A stretch of DNA of 64,000 nt, taken from Patiria pectinifera (taxonomy: Eukaryota > Echinodermata > Asteroidea > Valvatida > Asterinidae). The translations under genes and the position numbers were made by a program. Positions 25,201-40,200 of this stretch are shown here, piece by piece; position 1 is the first letter of the stretch, and every line of letters begins with the position of its first letter. The notes beneath the pieces were generated by a model that worked only from the letters and a program-made list of their open reading frames with translations, searched no databases and had not been told where the DNA came from. The stretch spans positions 15,367,430 through 15,431,429 of the forward strand of contig CM057129.1 in NCBI GenBank assembly GCA_029964075.1, given 5' to 3'.

Positions 25201-28200
25201 AAAAGAATTTCCCCCCCCCCTCCCCCAAAAAGGAAAGTTTAGGCCTTTTCACACTAGACAAATCTCGGGGATTACGCAGGGTTGACACATCAGGGTTGCC
25301 GCAGGGTCGAAAACATGTAACATTTCACACTTGAAACTGTTCAACCCTGCGTCAACCCCGAGCTTGATTTTGCCCCGGGTTAAAGTCAGCCCTGCTCCAG
25401 ACCAGTATTGAGAATTTCAACCCTGGTTGAAACTCTCGACCGTAGTGACTGAGCGAAATAAGCTCGGTTTGCACGAAACAAGTGTGAAACGATGCGGGGT
25501 TGAGCTCGGGGTTGAAAAATCAAAATTTCAACCCGGGGCGACACTGGTTCGCCCTTGGTTGAGTTCAACCCGGGTTGAGAGGCTCTAATGTGAAAAGGCC
25601 TTTATTATTAGCTACCAGCTAGGTTACCAGCCAAAATTTCATGTGATGAATAATGCTTGTTACTGGTACCCAGCCAACCCTACTTCAGTTAAAAAGAAAT
25701 TGGCTAAGCAATATCTTTGTATTTAATACCCTCTCCACAAAAATAGGGCCCCGGTTTGTCAGAACAAACTGCTGACTGTGACCAACATGTAAACTCTTAA
25801 CTTATTCTTTGTACATTACATATCGTCGGTTGCACCAAGAAGTGAAGTATTGTGTGCAAAAAGTCCACAGACGATCCATCACTTCTAACTTCGTGGTGCA
25901 CCCGAGGATTTACAGCTTAATGAATTGTGTGCTGAGTATTATTATCTAACAGCAGTGATTCACCTCTCTCATCTTTCACACTACAGCAGCTGTCCAAAGC
26001 AATTGGCTGGTTTCCTATTTAAAACAAAAATCTATTACAGAGGCTTCGAATTCAGGTTATGTAATCAATTAATAGGGATTACAAATGGGGCTTGACTGTC
26101 CATTGTATACAGATTTGTCGAGGAAGATGTTTGTTTTGACTCATTAATTGGCCATTTGTTGATATTTGGTACAGATTTGTCCCATTCATTCTAGCCCCCC
26201 CCCCTCCAAAAAAAAAGAGAACAAGTGAAAAGAAGGAAAGAATGTTGCAACCTGATGCCACTTTTTCTTCATATATCATCTCAATGACGGTCAGTCATTG
26301 CAAAAAAAGATGATAAGACATCAACCTGGGACTGAGAAACATTTCCAATTTTTTAAAGAAATACTTAGACAATTTTCTTGACTCTCCATAGACTTTGTAC
26401 ACAACTGCTGAATCTGAAACAAAACTCACTGTTTGCTTTTGAACGATGATTATCTCTGCTTATTTTTGGATGTTTCTATTTATAGCAAATAAAGAAAGGG
26501 GTTGTGACCCTGACAGTGCGGAGCCGACTGGTTGGGAGGCCAGCCTCGCCCGCAGACAGTCCGGTGGCCCCGCCCAGAAGGTAAAGGGATCAACTTCAAC
26601 TTCCAGGGATCAACTTAAATCGTCACCTCAGACACTTCCCAAATGAATACCATTTTCCTGTACCATACTTTTCTTTTCCTTAAATTACGTGTATATTAGC
26701 CATATTCATAAATTGAATCTGTTACCTTGCTTAGAAAAATGATCCCTGTTTGAGACCAATTTCCTTTGCTTTAGTTTTCTCAATAATTTGGTTGGCCTTT
26801 TTTAGGGCAAGTGTAAGGCATGAAGACCAACTCCAACAATGAATGGAAAATGCAATAAAGAGTACTGTTCTTGATTTTGGACACCTTTCATACTCATTCA
26901 AGGAAATCAAGCAGCTCAATTTTGTTCAACTACGGACAAACTACGGACATTGGAAAAAATATTAGACAATTTTCCAAAAAAAAATTCACACTTCAGCCAC
27001 CGGGGACACTTTATGCATTTTATCTGAAAGAGGCATGATTGGGGGAGCAACACTGTTTGCCCTCTGGAAATGTTCATAAGGTGTCCTCAAAGCTTTGTGT
27101 ATATCACTTTTTCAAAGCAACTGAATGTTCATCATATGTATTAAAATGAACTAAAACAAAAAAAAAGACTTTTAAAAAATAATGAGTACCTGTGGCATCC
27201 GATTTGGGTCAATACTTTTGCATCTTTGTGTGATACTGATATTGACAATGCCAGATTTACTTGTGACCAGACTTGTAACAGATTCAACTACATTACTACA
27301 TGTAACCCCCTGACTCGCTTACCAACAGGAAGAGGTCTCGAGCTGAGAGTGGTTTCAAGGATGCAGCCAGGCAGTACTCTCCAGCCTCTGCCGTTCAAGA
27401 TTCAGCCCCGGTCATCAAGGAAGACCCCAGTGTCAAGATGACCAAGGAGATTGTACTACACAAAGGTAATTGGTGCAATATATCAAACCTGTTCCCTGAC
27501 CTGAGACAGGGAGGGTCATCAACCCCCGAAGTGGAAGTTTGCATCTCAATGACACAGCATGTGCCATGTTGTGTTTGTGCGACGGGGTTCCCATCCACTC
27601 CGTTCACAAGTACCCCTCACCGGCAAAGAAAGCACAGTTGGGGTGACCGACCGACGCCATCTTGCCTGACTGCAATTTTGGCCGCGACGCGCAGCCGTAC
27701 CATGTACCACTGCGTGTACATAGTACAAATCCCCTGGTGTACGTGCGTCACACACAAGGAACGGTGCGCGTCAACCAGCTAAATGTCCCGCCCATGGGAT
27801 GTCGTTGCTAGGTAAAAGGGCGCCCTCTCTCGTTTGCTCACGGAGCCCATATAGCCACTTTGGAAATCAGGGGAAACCTTGAAAATGTCTTTCAATTTTT
27901 TTAGTCACGGGAAAACTTGGGAAATTTGTGGACAACGCCGAAAAATCAGGGCAAACACGGGGAATGCGACACTGACCTAGAATGGAAAGGTTTTCGCCAG
28001 TTTGGCGTATGTGCATCTTGTGCCATGTGTCCAAGTTGAGTCTATTGCTTGACTGGCTATGGTGGCTTTTTAGTGTTTTTTGCAGTGTGAATATTGCTTT
28101 GCTTTGCTGCAACAATCGCTTGACTTCCCAGCAACCTCATTAAACGTCATCATACTTAAGGTTACTCAGCTCATCTGTGAATGGGGGTGGGGGAAGGAGG

Positions 28201-31200
28201 GGCCCCCAAATTTCCCTCTGATCAAAAAGAAGCCAAAGGTTTAAAAAATCTCCATAATGTCAAATACAATTAAATAATGAAAACTTAGCCTCCATGTAAT
28301 TTGTTTCTTTTTGAATTACTGACGTCTAATTTACGCTCTTCTTTTCTGTCTCTGCCTAACCAGAGCAAGGAGAGAGTCTAGGCATCGGAGTCGTGTGTCT
28401 GCCAGAGCCTGACGCTAGTGACGAGAGGAGGGTGTATATCCAGCATCTTGAAGAGACATCGCCTGCCAAGAAAGACGGCCGATTGTGGTAAGTCTTACAG
28501 ATGAATTCTTGGAGGTCTAATGTACTGGGGTCCAATTTTGCATTTAGTTCCCCCGTCCATTTTCTGGAAAGGGGGGGGGGGAATACTTGGGTTTTAATGA
28601 TAAACAGCTCTATTTTGTGTTGCCTACAATCTTGAGGGGATCATGGCAGAGGGTAAGAGGCCTTGTGCGGCTTGATCCCCCTCGCTCCCCACCCCTTCCT
28701 CATCCCTCATCCCCCTCAACCCTCCCCCATCCCACCCTGCGCCCCCGTAGTAATGCAACTGCTTTTCCGTGTAGTGCTGCCTGCAACTTTTATTTTACTA
28801 AGTAAATGTGAAGCTCAGGGAACAATTTTACGGGTCCGTCCAAAACCGGCCTCCATATCTACAAACCTATCCAAAACAGGCCTCCTAAGCTTATGGCTCT
28901 GTCTTTTGTCAGATAGTTGCCACAAAGTTGTCTTTGTCGAAGACGTAGACAATAGTGCTAGACAAGAGATTCAGACATGTCCTACTTTCCATGATAGCTT
29001 GTAAAATTTGTCGGACCAGTTTCCGGAAGTAATGAGGCTGCAACCAGACCGGGCAGAGCACCGTACAAGCTGGCACCTGTCAGGCTCGTTGACCTGTTGA
29101 TTAGTTTTGTCAGGTTATTAGGAATTGCCTAGAGAGAGACAATGCCTGTAGGAGGCTCTAGTGACCTGACCCCATTGTCCGAAAGGATGCTTAAACTGGA
29201 CATTCCCGCCATGCTTAACACCCTCCTTCCCCCAAGTAAAAATTTGGAGGGGTTGTACAGTACATAATATAGATTTTTATGAGTACAATGAGTACATGTA
29301 TAAGTAAACAACCTCTGACTTTCTTCAGTTTTTAGTTAAAAAAATGCCCAGTCCAGTATGGACCTTTCTTTCATTTGTAACCAATGAGCACCATTTTGTA
29401 TGGGATGCCACAAGGGCATAAATTAAAGCCATGGTAGACAATAGATTTTTGCAAATATTGCAAGTAAAACAATTCACATATTGATGTACGTGAATTGTTT
29501 TTCGTTTTGCTGAAAGAACACTTACCTTTTTTTGATCTGTGGACAGAACTTTAAAACGGTGTTTGTGTTTAAAATTCCGTAACTTGAAAAGTACATGAGT
29601 GATTTGAATGATTCTTGTACTAACAGAAAGCTTATTAATTGGGCTTGCATACCCTAGATTTTGAAAGTGCTACATGCAGAACTTCATTGAAAAAAAGGTC
29701 CTGACATTTGGGTTTACTTTTTTATTTTTACTCACCCTGTACTTTCCTTAGTTTGTCAACCCGTTGTTGACAAAAAAGTGCTAACCATGGGTTGACAAGG
29801 TCTGGGAATATACTTGAATGGTTTCAAGGGAGAGTACCAGTGAAATTAACTTTTGCAGGGGTAGACACTTGTCAGGAGTTTGGAACCGGTGAACATCTAA
29901 AGGGGTTAGTGTAAGAATGGGCTGGGAGTCAGTGAAAGGGTGGGGGACCAGTGACCTGTAATTTTCATCTTTTGGGTTAAGGAGGTGAAAATAACCTTAC
30001 CGGCGATCCGGTGAACCGGTAAAATAGGAAAGGAGTGCAACGGGCTTAAGGGTTACGCATCAGTAAAGTTTGACTCGCGGGTTAAGGGGGAGGGGGGGAT
30101 GGTTTTGTCGGGCATGCAGCCAAGTTTAGGACAGGAAATTTGGTCCATTTCATCATTTGTGGGTTGCCCTCTTATCTATAATTATATCTGTCAGGAAGGC
30201 TGACCTGCACTGGCCAGATAGGCTGATTTATAAGCATCATCTACGTAAGAGACCTGAAAAGAAATATCTATAGGAATGGTCAGTTGAGAGTGTTCAATGT
30301 CAACAAAAAATTATAGTAATTGCTCAACAAATTGGGATTATAGTTGCAGGTCGTAATTTGGATAGTCGTTACCTAAGATTCAAATCTCCGGAAATGCACA
30401 GAAGCGGTGCTAGACAAACACACAAACTGTTTATTTGCGTCCTTTTTTTTAAGATTATGAAGTTGGGTGAGGCCCTATGATGAGTCAGAACAGACCAGGC
30501 CAGTCCACACGCAACGCCTAATTAACTTCACTTTCTGCAAATTAGTTAATTAATTGATCGTTCAATCAAACTTCTAGGTAGCAGTGTCATGCCGTGAAAA
30601 GATTGTTCCGTTTAATACGTAAATTGCAGTGGAGGAAATGTTAATTACTGCGAGTAATCATAGTGACGTGTGCCGTAACGAATTGATGTTTTTAATAATG
30701 ATCATGATTTGAATTTAATGTACTTTAGATGATATTTTTATGCAGGTCGATGTTTGACTAACAAAGAGAATGCTTTGTTGCTATGGCAACAGAGTGCCAA
30801 ATCACACCTGTTCTTTTTTTTCCACATATCCCAGATGATGTCATCTACAGCTGTTATGTGTGATCATCGTTATCATTGTTAAAAAAATTAATTTGTATGG
30901 AAATTTACTGAATTTTGATGTTTAATTTTTTTTTCACTAGCCGTGGCTCTCAGTTGTTGGAAGTGAACGGGGAAGATCTACGCAATGTGAACTTACAGAG
31001 AGCACACAAAGTGTTTGGGGCTCTGCAGTCCGGCCCAGTTCAGCTGAAGATTGCAAGGCATCCTAATGAACAGGTATTCAAATTGTGTTTTTTTCTTGTA
31101 CTCTCTGAATATGCAACCATTGTGAAGTTATGTCAGCAACTGGTGTGCATTGAAAAATCTGATCATTGCATTCCATTTTTTTGTTGAGAGGTTTTGTTTT

Positions 31201-34200
31201 TTTAGTGAGGCATTAACATCGATATGGCAACAATTGTAATGTGTCCAATGTGTGTAATACAAATTGGACATAATCTTGGATAAAGTTAAAGGGAATGTAC
31301 ATCATTGGCTTTTGCTGCAATTTTCAGAAATATAATTTTACAGGATGCTTTAGACTGATCCCTTTAAGGCAGATCTCACGTAATGTGGAGGCAAAGTAAA
31401 TTTGATTCCTTGAAACATTCACATGAGTACTGATCAAGCCTTTTAATATTTTTATAGATGGAAGGGAATGTGATGAGAGTTGGATACAAGAGGAAAAATA
31501 GTGTTTTTTTTATAATGACCACATTTCTGCAATAATGAATGTTGGTCTGGTATTTTTCTTATTTAATTAAAAAGTTTGAAACTGTTTTACTTTGATTTGA
31601 CAAGGATGGGTATATGCTTGATGGTCAGTTGGGTCTTGTCAAGCGTTTTTCAACAATTTTAGTCGGCTGTGTTTTTTACCTTTTTCCTTGTTTTTTTTCG
31701 TGGAAATTAGGAATGTGAAGCAGAGATGGAGAAAGCTATGGAGATGGTAGCGTTGTCAGGGCAACCAGATGATAACAACATCGACATTACATCAGAAGGT
31801 AGCACCCCACGACAAGATCTCCCAATGGGTAAACTCAATGTCAATAATTTTTGTTTTTAAAACTGGAAACATTGTCACATGTCAAACCAGGTTTTCTGTA
31901 ACATAAGTTCCTTAAACATTCACAGATTCGACCAGGCCTGTGAAAAATGGCTTTATCTCCTTTTTTTTTTTACTTTAGCAATGTCACTAATGGTGACGTT
32001 TTTTACTGTAATTTTATACCATAAATTTTGACAAGAGACTTTGTTTTTTGACCATTTACATATTATAACCTGCCTTGTTTTTGTGTATTTAAATAATTAA
32101 AAACAAGTAATAAAACAATATTAGGGTTACTCACCCCAAAACAGGAAATTCATCTTGTTTTTATATTTAATTCTAAACCCATAGGCCCTTTTGGCTAGGA
32201 ACCATCCTCAATCCTGCAAAATCCTCCAATTGCCACCATGTAAATATTGGATTCATCCTCAATCCTCCACAACCATCCATTATTTCTTGAATTTGTTCAG
32301 TGGAGGGGTGACCATTGCCTCAATCCTTCAAAATCCTCCAACAATCACTGTTAATGGTTTGAGGCATGCCGATGACATTCAGAAGCAGTGTGGATGATAT
32401 CAAGCATAATGCAGGGCTCAATTATGCATGGCTGAACATAAACAATGCTGGGTACAGCCTAAGAACTCGACACATTGCATCCTCCACAATCAACCGACAC
32501 TTTTTTTGCCATTCGTCCTCAATCCTTCTCCTCTTAAACCGCCTGGAGGATTTTGGAGGATTGAGGAGGGTTAGGGCTAATCACTATAATGATGATAAAC
32601 ATAAGACTTCCTGCTGGAATATCCACAACAGTGTCCAAAACTGTACGGAATTTGTTTTTCATGACAGAATCCAATTAACAATTGGTGATCAATGCAAATT
32701 TTGTGGTCTTCCCCACAGATGTGGAACCCTCAAATGAAGAAACGGAACCCCCACAGCCACCAGCCAGGCCCAAGGTAAAGATCAAATAAATTTGCTATAG
32801 TGTGATATCACAAACATTATATATGTAGATCTTGCTTCCTTCCGACTTTTTCTACCTCATCTTTACTTCATCTTTGGTCATGTTATTTTGCAAGTCATTT
32901 CTTCACATTAATTTCCATGTTTGATCAATACGGGCGATTACCAATACAGTGCGCCAACAACAGGTTGCCATGGAGAGTCCAATTTTCGCAGTGCATTATG
33001 GGAGATGGTCGACAAATTTGCCACAGTGCGGGACACTTAAAATTGTTTGTTTGTCCGGTCAGTAGTTTTGTGAGCAAATGATACCTTTAGTTTTTCTTTT
33101 CTTTCTATCAAGATGGTGTTTTTTGTGAAGCGGAAGAGTGCTATGATCTATCAAAAAATTCCTCAGGTTGTCTACTGACAATCGTTCAAATCGCAGCAGG
33201 TTGGCCATGTTTTTGTCAACCGTGAACTTGAAAAATGGGCTCTCCATGGGAAACTCTTGGTGGCGCACTGTATTTGGAATCGCCTGTATTAACTCATCTT
33301 TTAGTAACCTATCAGTACTTATAATGACAGCTAAGGGCTTGTTTAAGCTTGACCAAACGCGAACTCGAAATATGAATTTTTGATGTCACGTTTAATATTC
33401 AAGTTGCACATTCACAAAAGTCAAATGCCTTTTAGTTGCCCTGAGTTTTGCCATGTGTGATTCTGACATAAAACTTGCGTATTATTTACATGAAGTCCAA
33501 ACGATTATAAAGTTGTCAACACCAAATACTAGGGTTTGTTTAGCAGGAGCTGTTCAGTAGGGATAATCTCATGTTTGTCTTAGAAGTTCAGCAAGCAGTG
33601 AAAATCCCCCATTGGGGGAATGTTTATTCCCGACAGCAGTTAACTAGGCTCTGACATCAAATCTTATCACTTCTCGGAGGGACATGAGTAACTCTGGAAT
33701 CAGCAGAGCACATGAGTAGCCTGTCCCATGTTTTGCAGCCCTGATAAGACGCAAGCGACCTTGGGTGATCCTTGTCTGAATATCACCCATGTTGCACGAT
33801 CGCAAGTTCCGCTCGGTGGACTTTTTACGTATGATGTCTGGGGGAGGTTGCTATAGTCTGGGACCCAGTCTGTTTGATAACAATCACCTTCATCGGGTGT
33901 GTTTCCTTCCTGCGTTAGACCTAGCATATTCCCGCTAGAGTGGGCCCCAGATGTGTTCCCATGTCTCCATGCTCCTGTAGGAGGTCAATGATTTTTTTCC
34001 CCTGCTAGTTAATAGGGGTGCTCATGCAGTCTGATATGGCATGCAATCTGACAGGAGTTGTATTTTTATGGTGTATATTAAGTAGGAGATTTTACTGGGC
34101 TTTAGTCTATATCATTCATATTCAGAATAGGCAGGTTTCTGTTTTGTTTTTAAGGACAAACAAAAAATGACTAGTAATCACTTAAATGTTTCTTTAAGAA

Positions 34201-37200
34201 CTCAATTCAATGTAAGGACCAAAGTTGACATTGTAGGACTGTCCAGTTTTGAATAATTTAGTATTCGATTACTCGAAACTGCGTTTGACCGAATATTCGG
34301 ATATTAAAAAATGCCAGCTGCAAGTGCATTCTGCGCCGGTAAAAATTTGCACAAAGAGTGCGCCAGTTAGAATTTGCATGCAGTGATCGATATGGGGCAC
34401 TGGAGTGTTTTGCTGTATTTTATAACGTGCTAAATGTGAACAATGAACTGCTGTCAACAAAAAAGTTGCAGTTGACAAAAAAGTGGCACCAGAAAAGCGG
34501 CCGAAACTTTACGATAAAATAACATCACAGCTGTGTGTTAATGTGTGCAGTTTTTTAATATTCAAACCGGCAAAAAGCTACTCAAATATTTGGTTGATGA
34601 TCAAATATTTGAATATTTGGTCTATTTGGGACAGCCCTATGACATTGGTGTGTTGTCATATCAATATCTCAGTATGTTGTAAAGTAGCAATGAAGGTACT
34701 ACAAGGAGACTAAATACTAGTCCACTTTAATACCCATGTGGGCTTTTCATCCATATACATTTGAAAATCAAAGGGTGCTGTCCGACTTGGGTAAACACAA
34801 AAGAGCCAGTCTAATTGAATGCTCACATGCTCTCATGCTTCTCATACAAGTAAATGTCAAAGGTCAACCAGTTTTAATAATGGAATATAGTTCTGGGGTT
34901 ATATTTTGGTTTTTATTTTAATTGACTGTGTGGAGAAAAGTTGTAGCTATAGATGAAACCGCTGAATTTGGACAGAGAGTGAGGAGTCTAGCACTAATTG
35001 ATGCGTTCATTGAATTAGACATTTTTGAACGGCATCCTTTTAAAGTAACTGAAATTTTTTATACAAAGACTGCATCATTTCTGTCTTTTTTTTAAAATCC
35101 AAACTATGTCAAATGGATATCTCTAGTTTGTGTTTTATTATATCATATTTTCGTTCTCTAGCATTATTTAACATTTATTTCTCTTTCTTGCACCCATGTC
35201 TTCCTACTTTGCATTTTAATACTAACAGCGAATCAAGCGTGTGCGGTGGGCATCCAGGGTATGTTTGCATGCATACAGCTTCAGTGCATTGATGTGTACA
35301 GGGTTTCGATCTTGCTTCGCCAAATTTTCAAAAAGCTTTTCCCTTTCCATTCAGCTGGTTAAACTCTGTGGCTTATCTTACAACTTCTGTGCTTTGTCGC
35401 TTATCATGTGTTCTGTGTTTGCATCTGTTTTTATCTTTGCTTCATTGTTACTCATTTAGTGTTAACTAAATAGAATAAATATGAAAAGGCAACTAACGTT
35501 TGTCCGTGTTTGTACAATTTAGATATGCTCACACGCTTTTGGTAGATTTGAGTAACAGTTGCTTTCAGTGATACCGGTATTCAAACAAAAAGACAACAAT
35601 GAATAATAATAGGTTTACACATTTCAGTACCTGTCCGCACCTTTTTTTCAATACCTTCCCTTCAAGTTCAGTTGCCCGCTTTGCTATTGGTTGTCACAAA
35701 AATACTATTTTCTGTTGGTTCCATAAATGTACCATTCTTTAATAAAAGGTTCCTATATACCTTATGTGTTCAGGCGGAGTTAGACAGCAGTGGATAGGCA
35801 TGAGTAAGCCTGTTGCGCCTTCATTGTTTCTAAATTGAGATAACAAAGCAACCCCTCTGAGGTCCCTGCAATGTGGCTCAAATTTCAAAAGTTAGCCATT
35901 CCAGACCCTCCACCCAACCTTGCCAGTCTGCTTCATTTCTCCCCGGTGTCGTTGACACCATTCCTTTTTTTGAAGTGGATTGCTTGAGACCAGCGCCAAT
36001 TTTGTTGGAAATCTGGACCAGCTGTCATTTATTCCCAATCTCCCTTTATGACGTCCACTCATAACCGCTGTTCGGCCAAGCGACTGCAAACTAACGTCAC
36101 CGCATTTCGTGGTGTAACCCCCAAATGGGTGTTTCTGACTACTTTCCTGTGGATTTTAGTCTTCATTTTTCCTTCTTAACTGAGACACAATACCTGAAAT
36201 TGTCTGCTTCCCTTAATTGTGTGTACATTTCCCAGAAGCTGACAAATTGCATTGTTAAATATTTTGGAAGTGTTATTGTCAGGTTGACGGCCTCAGCATT
36301 TTTCCTCATTTTTTTTTGCTGCTGTCTTTTGCTTTGTACAATGTACATGTATAGTTGTATTTCAATTTAACAACTTTATTGTTTGTATGCATGTGGTGTG
36401 CATTTGCGATCAAATATCTTGGTGATGTACTGTGTACAAATACATGTACAAAGAAGTGTCTTTTAAATACTTGGACTATGAAGGGCAAGTCTGAAAAGAG
36501 ATATAAAAGGCAGTTTTTTCTCTTCACTGGCAAATTTCTGTGATAGTCAAGATAAGCTTTAACGTCTCAATTCACATATAAATATTGTCAGTCACATCAC
36601 ACAAAGTCCATAGACGATCTATCACTTTGTGGTGCACCCGAAGATATGGTGAGACACCGTATCAACTGGAGCCTCAGTTATAGTCGAGTCCATCAAAAAT
36701 CAATGGAAAGTCAAATCACAATTTAAGTCATAAATAGCAAGGGATGAACATAGACAAAGGAAGGACTTCAATCACAGATCATTTGAGACTAGTGAGGTCT
36801 TGTGTGGACTTGAGATCTATTCTGGCCGGAAATGGGGAACACCCAACGGGACTTCTAAAAGTGGTCGTAAAAATGAGGTGCTTTATTTTAACTTGTTCAA
36901 TTTCTTTGTCTTTGCTTTTTGTTGTATAACAGAATGAAGAATATGCCATCGACAAATCAGCACCAATCACTGCCGACCATGTGGAGCCAGTCATACAGAG
37001 CACCACAGCGTCTTCATCTCACCAAGCCCCGCCCGTCAGTGGTAGTCTCCAGTCCCCGACAGTCAGCGAACTCGCCATGGCAACCATGCAAAGCATGAAC
37101 TTTATGGGGCCGAGACGGGACCTGAAAAACGAGAAATCGTCATCCCTGTCATCGTCCATGTCATCATCATCCATGTCTCTCATGGACAGCCAGTCCTACA

Positions 37201-40200
37201 AATCAGGTTCTGAGAGTGAATTGAACAGCAGCATGGAGAGGGAATTAGACTCCGCCTCAGACTTGTCACCCATCCGAGCCGTAGGCAGGCCCGGCCGACG
37301 ACCTGACAATTCCAGACGGAAAGGTAGGGTCGGGTCGGACCTAGCCAACGAGTACGAGGCCTACCTTCATTCCTGCCAGAACAGCGATGTCAGTGAGGAA
37401 AAGGAAGACGAGGAGAACAAAGAAAACAGGGGCCAGGGTAAAGATGCCTTCCAGGAATTAGCCCCGGGAAAACAGATCGACATCCTACAGATATGTCGCA
37501 GCCCTGGGGAAAGACTAGGCATGGGTTTAAATATCCAACACACTAAAGGGCCCAACAGCATCATCCAGGGGGTCTCTGTGAAGAATGTCACTCCAGGTGG
37601 AGCAGCAGAGCGAGCGACGGGAGGCCGACGGGGAATATGCATCAGCGATGCCATTCTTGCCATAGAGGGGAGCATATTGGAAGTCATAACCTATGCCGAA
37701 ACGGTCAAACTTCTCTCAGAGTTGCCCCTGGATATTCAGGTTGTTGTTGCCAGGGACATGAAGGATCCTCCGCTGGAAAATCCAACTTCCATCTCGGAAA
37801 AGATGACCGAAGGCATTTATGAGAATTTGCAAACAACTGAGGTTGCTCTGACTGAGAACCAATACTGGGAGCGTATTGAGCAAAGCGAACCCAATGCCAT
37901 CCTGCTGAATGCGACCAGACTCATAAACACCACAGATGCCGAGAAGCGAAATGGCATCACCTTGGAGTACAGGACACAAGAATTGTGGAACACCATAGAG
38001 TCCTGTACAAACAACTCCCTCACAAAGAAAACCAACGGAAATGCTAATGATGCAGCAGAGAGTATGGCTGAGCAGCTAGATAACCACAGAGACAGGGTTC
38101 CAGACGAGTCACCTGCCAAAAAAGAAGTGAAAGCCACTGATGCAGATCAAGAACCAGACTCTCCAAAAGCCTCGAAGAAAATCTGTTTGGCCAATGAGAA
38201 CCATTCTATGTATCCAGACGAGGATTCATCTGACACAAATGAGGAGGATGAGGAGGAGGATGAGGACCTGGGTGATCTACTGATGCTGGATACTGAATTA
38301 ACCGATGAAGAAGATGACGTTGAACCGATCATCGGGAGGCATAGGTTTTCAATTCCCATGCCAAAACCACAGAGAGACTCTCAACAGGGTGCTGCACAGA
38401 AAAAAACTGAAGACCAGATTACGGTTGCGGTGAAACACAGCGAAGAAAACCCAGTTAGCCAACAACAGATTGACAACCATCGTCTTGGTGGTAATGTTGG
38501 GGGATTTGAAGAACAAGATGCCATGGATACCAGTGATCCTCCAGTCACGGACATTGATGATCTGATAGTGTCCGATGAAGAGGATGTGGTGGAGATGAAT
38601 GAGAATGAGGAGGCTGCAGCTGGTGTTGGAAAGATGTGCACTCTTCCAGACATGCCCAACTTGCCGATGTTTACCTCCGATGATGAAACAGATGCCGGGC
38701 AAAATCATCTTAGGAACAACCAGCTCTCAGAGGTTGTCGTGGAGGAGATTGTCATGAGAAATGACACTCCTGTCTTCACCCCACCTCCTCTGATGAGGGA
38801 CTCTGTAGCAAGCTGTGAAGTCCGTGACAGTGATGATGAAGATGACAGCAGGCCAGAAGCAAAGACCATGGATACAGATGAAGAGAATGCCATCCCTCCT
38901 CCATTACCATCCACTAGTCCTCCCAAGGAGTTCATCCTGGAATCTTCCCACAATATGCCTCCGTCTGTTCCCATCACCTCTCACAATAAGGATGAGGACA
39001 GTGCAGATGGGCATTTTAGCGAGGCCAGCCAGATTCAGTCAAACCTGACCCGATCCATGTTTTTACCCAAAAGGGCCTCCACAGAGCCAGTGGTCAAAGG
39101 TAGTCAGGGCCTGCCTCTCCTTGCGAAACCCAAGACCCTATCAACACTTCCCAATGCAAAGGGCAAAGAGTCTGATAGTCTGAGAGTGACCTCTCTGAAA
39201 TTGAGTCCTGGGTCTGCATCCCAACTCCGCCCACTCTCTCTACCCTTGAAATTACCAAGCCCTCTGACAACTCCAGTCAAGTCTGAGAAGTCTGCTACTC
39301 CTGCCTTGTCCAGTCGGCAAGATGACCAACTCAAAATGAATCAATCTGAATCTGCTGATTGGGAATCAAAACCAGTAGATGACTCTCAGGATAGCTCCCG
39401 GGAATTGAGTTCTGCCGTCGAAGACATTTTTGCATCTGTCATGGACAATTCTGAAGACTTGTCAGACAACAGCATGGAAGTGATTGTGGAACACACAGAG
39501 GAAATGTCTGCTGAGAGCGTCCTTCAAGTTCCAAGTCCTGGATCCCCGGAGAAGGCATCCTCTTTTTTTATGAGACCACCAACAGGATTTGGAGATGATT
39601 CGCTGAGCTCCTGCTCTTCCCCTGACAAAGAGTACCAACCCATCATTTCAGAGAACGGTCAAATTGAGAGAACGGTCAGTGAATCCTCATCGTCTCTGAA
39701 TCTAAGCGATGCCTCTGACCAATTGTCAGAGGACGACTTCCAAGCTGTTTCACCTCTACCTTCTGACACACCTATGACACCTTTTCCGGAGACCTTCTCG
39801 AACCTAAACACCACCAACAGCAATTCCAACAACACTGCGCAGTTGCGATTGTTCCAGAGGGCACAGTCTCTGGACGACAGTGCCATTAAGGGCAGGAAAG
39901 TCATCAAGGCCAACCCAGCATCATTCAATTTTGATCAAGATTCCAGTGATGACGAAATCATTCCCAGTCATGTTCGCATGAATGGACTCAGAAGAGACAA
40001 CTCAGACACAAAAGCCTCAGAAAAATCAGACATAGCAAGTGCCAAACCTAAAACCTCTCTACAGCCCGAAGTTGCCACTGGTGTGGAAAACAAGAAGCCA
40101 CATTCTTTTGCCCAAGATGCTGAACCTGAAGTGAAACCAGAAAACCTTACATCCCACCGCCTTCACAAGTTGGACAAGTCAGACTCTTCTGGTAGTGACA

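Larger units (their letters stand above)
23657..26485. other. Intron between exons 3 and 4
   Basis: No coding sequence recognised. Besides the annotated TIR element, foldback and GCTTAGCA copy, it has a G-run at 24033-24042, poly-C runs at 25014-25022 and 25211-25220, and AT-rich sequence. Confidence 0.6.
32775..36932. other. Introns around the candidate microexon
   Basis: Apart from the TIR element at 32927-33291, the 30-nt candidate exon and a partial repeat near 36605-36650, I see no supported feature. Several ORFs here lack domain signatures and splice context. Confidence 0.55.
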
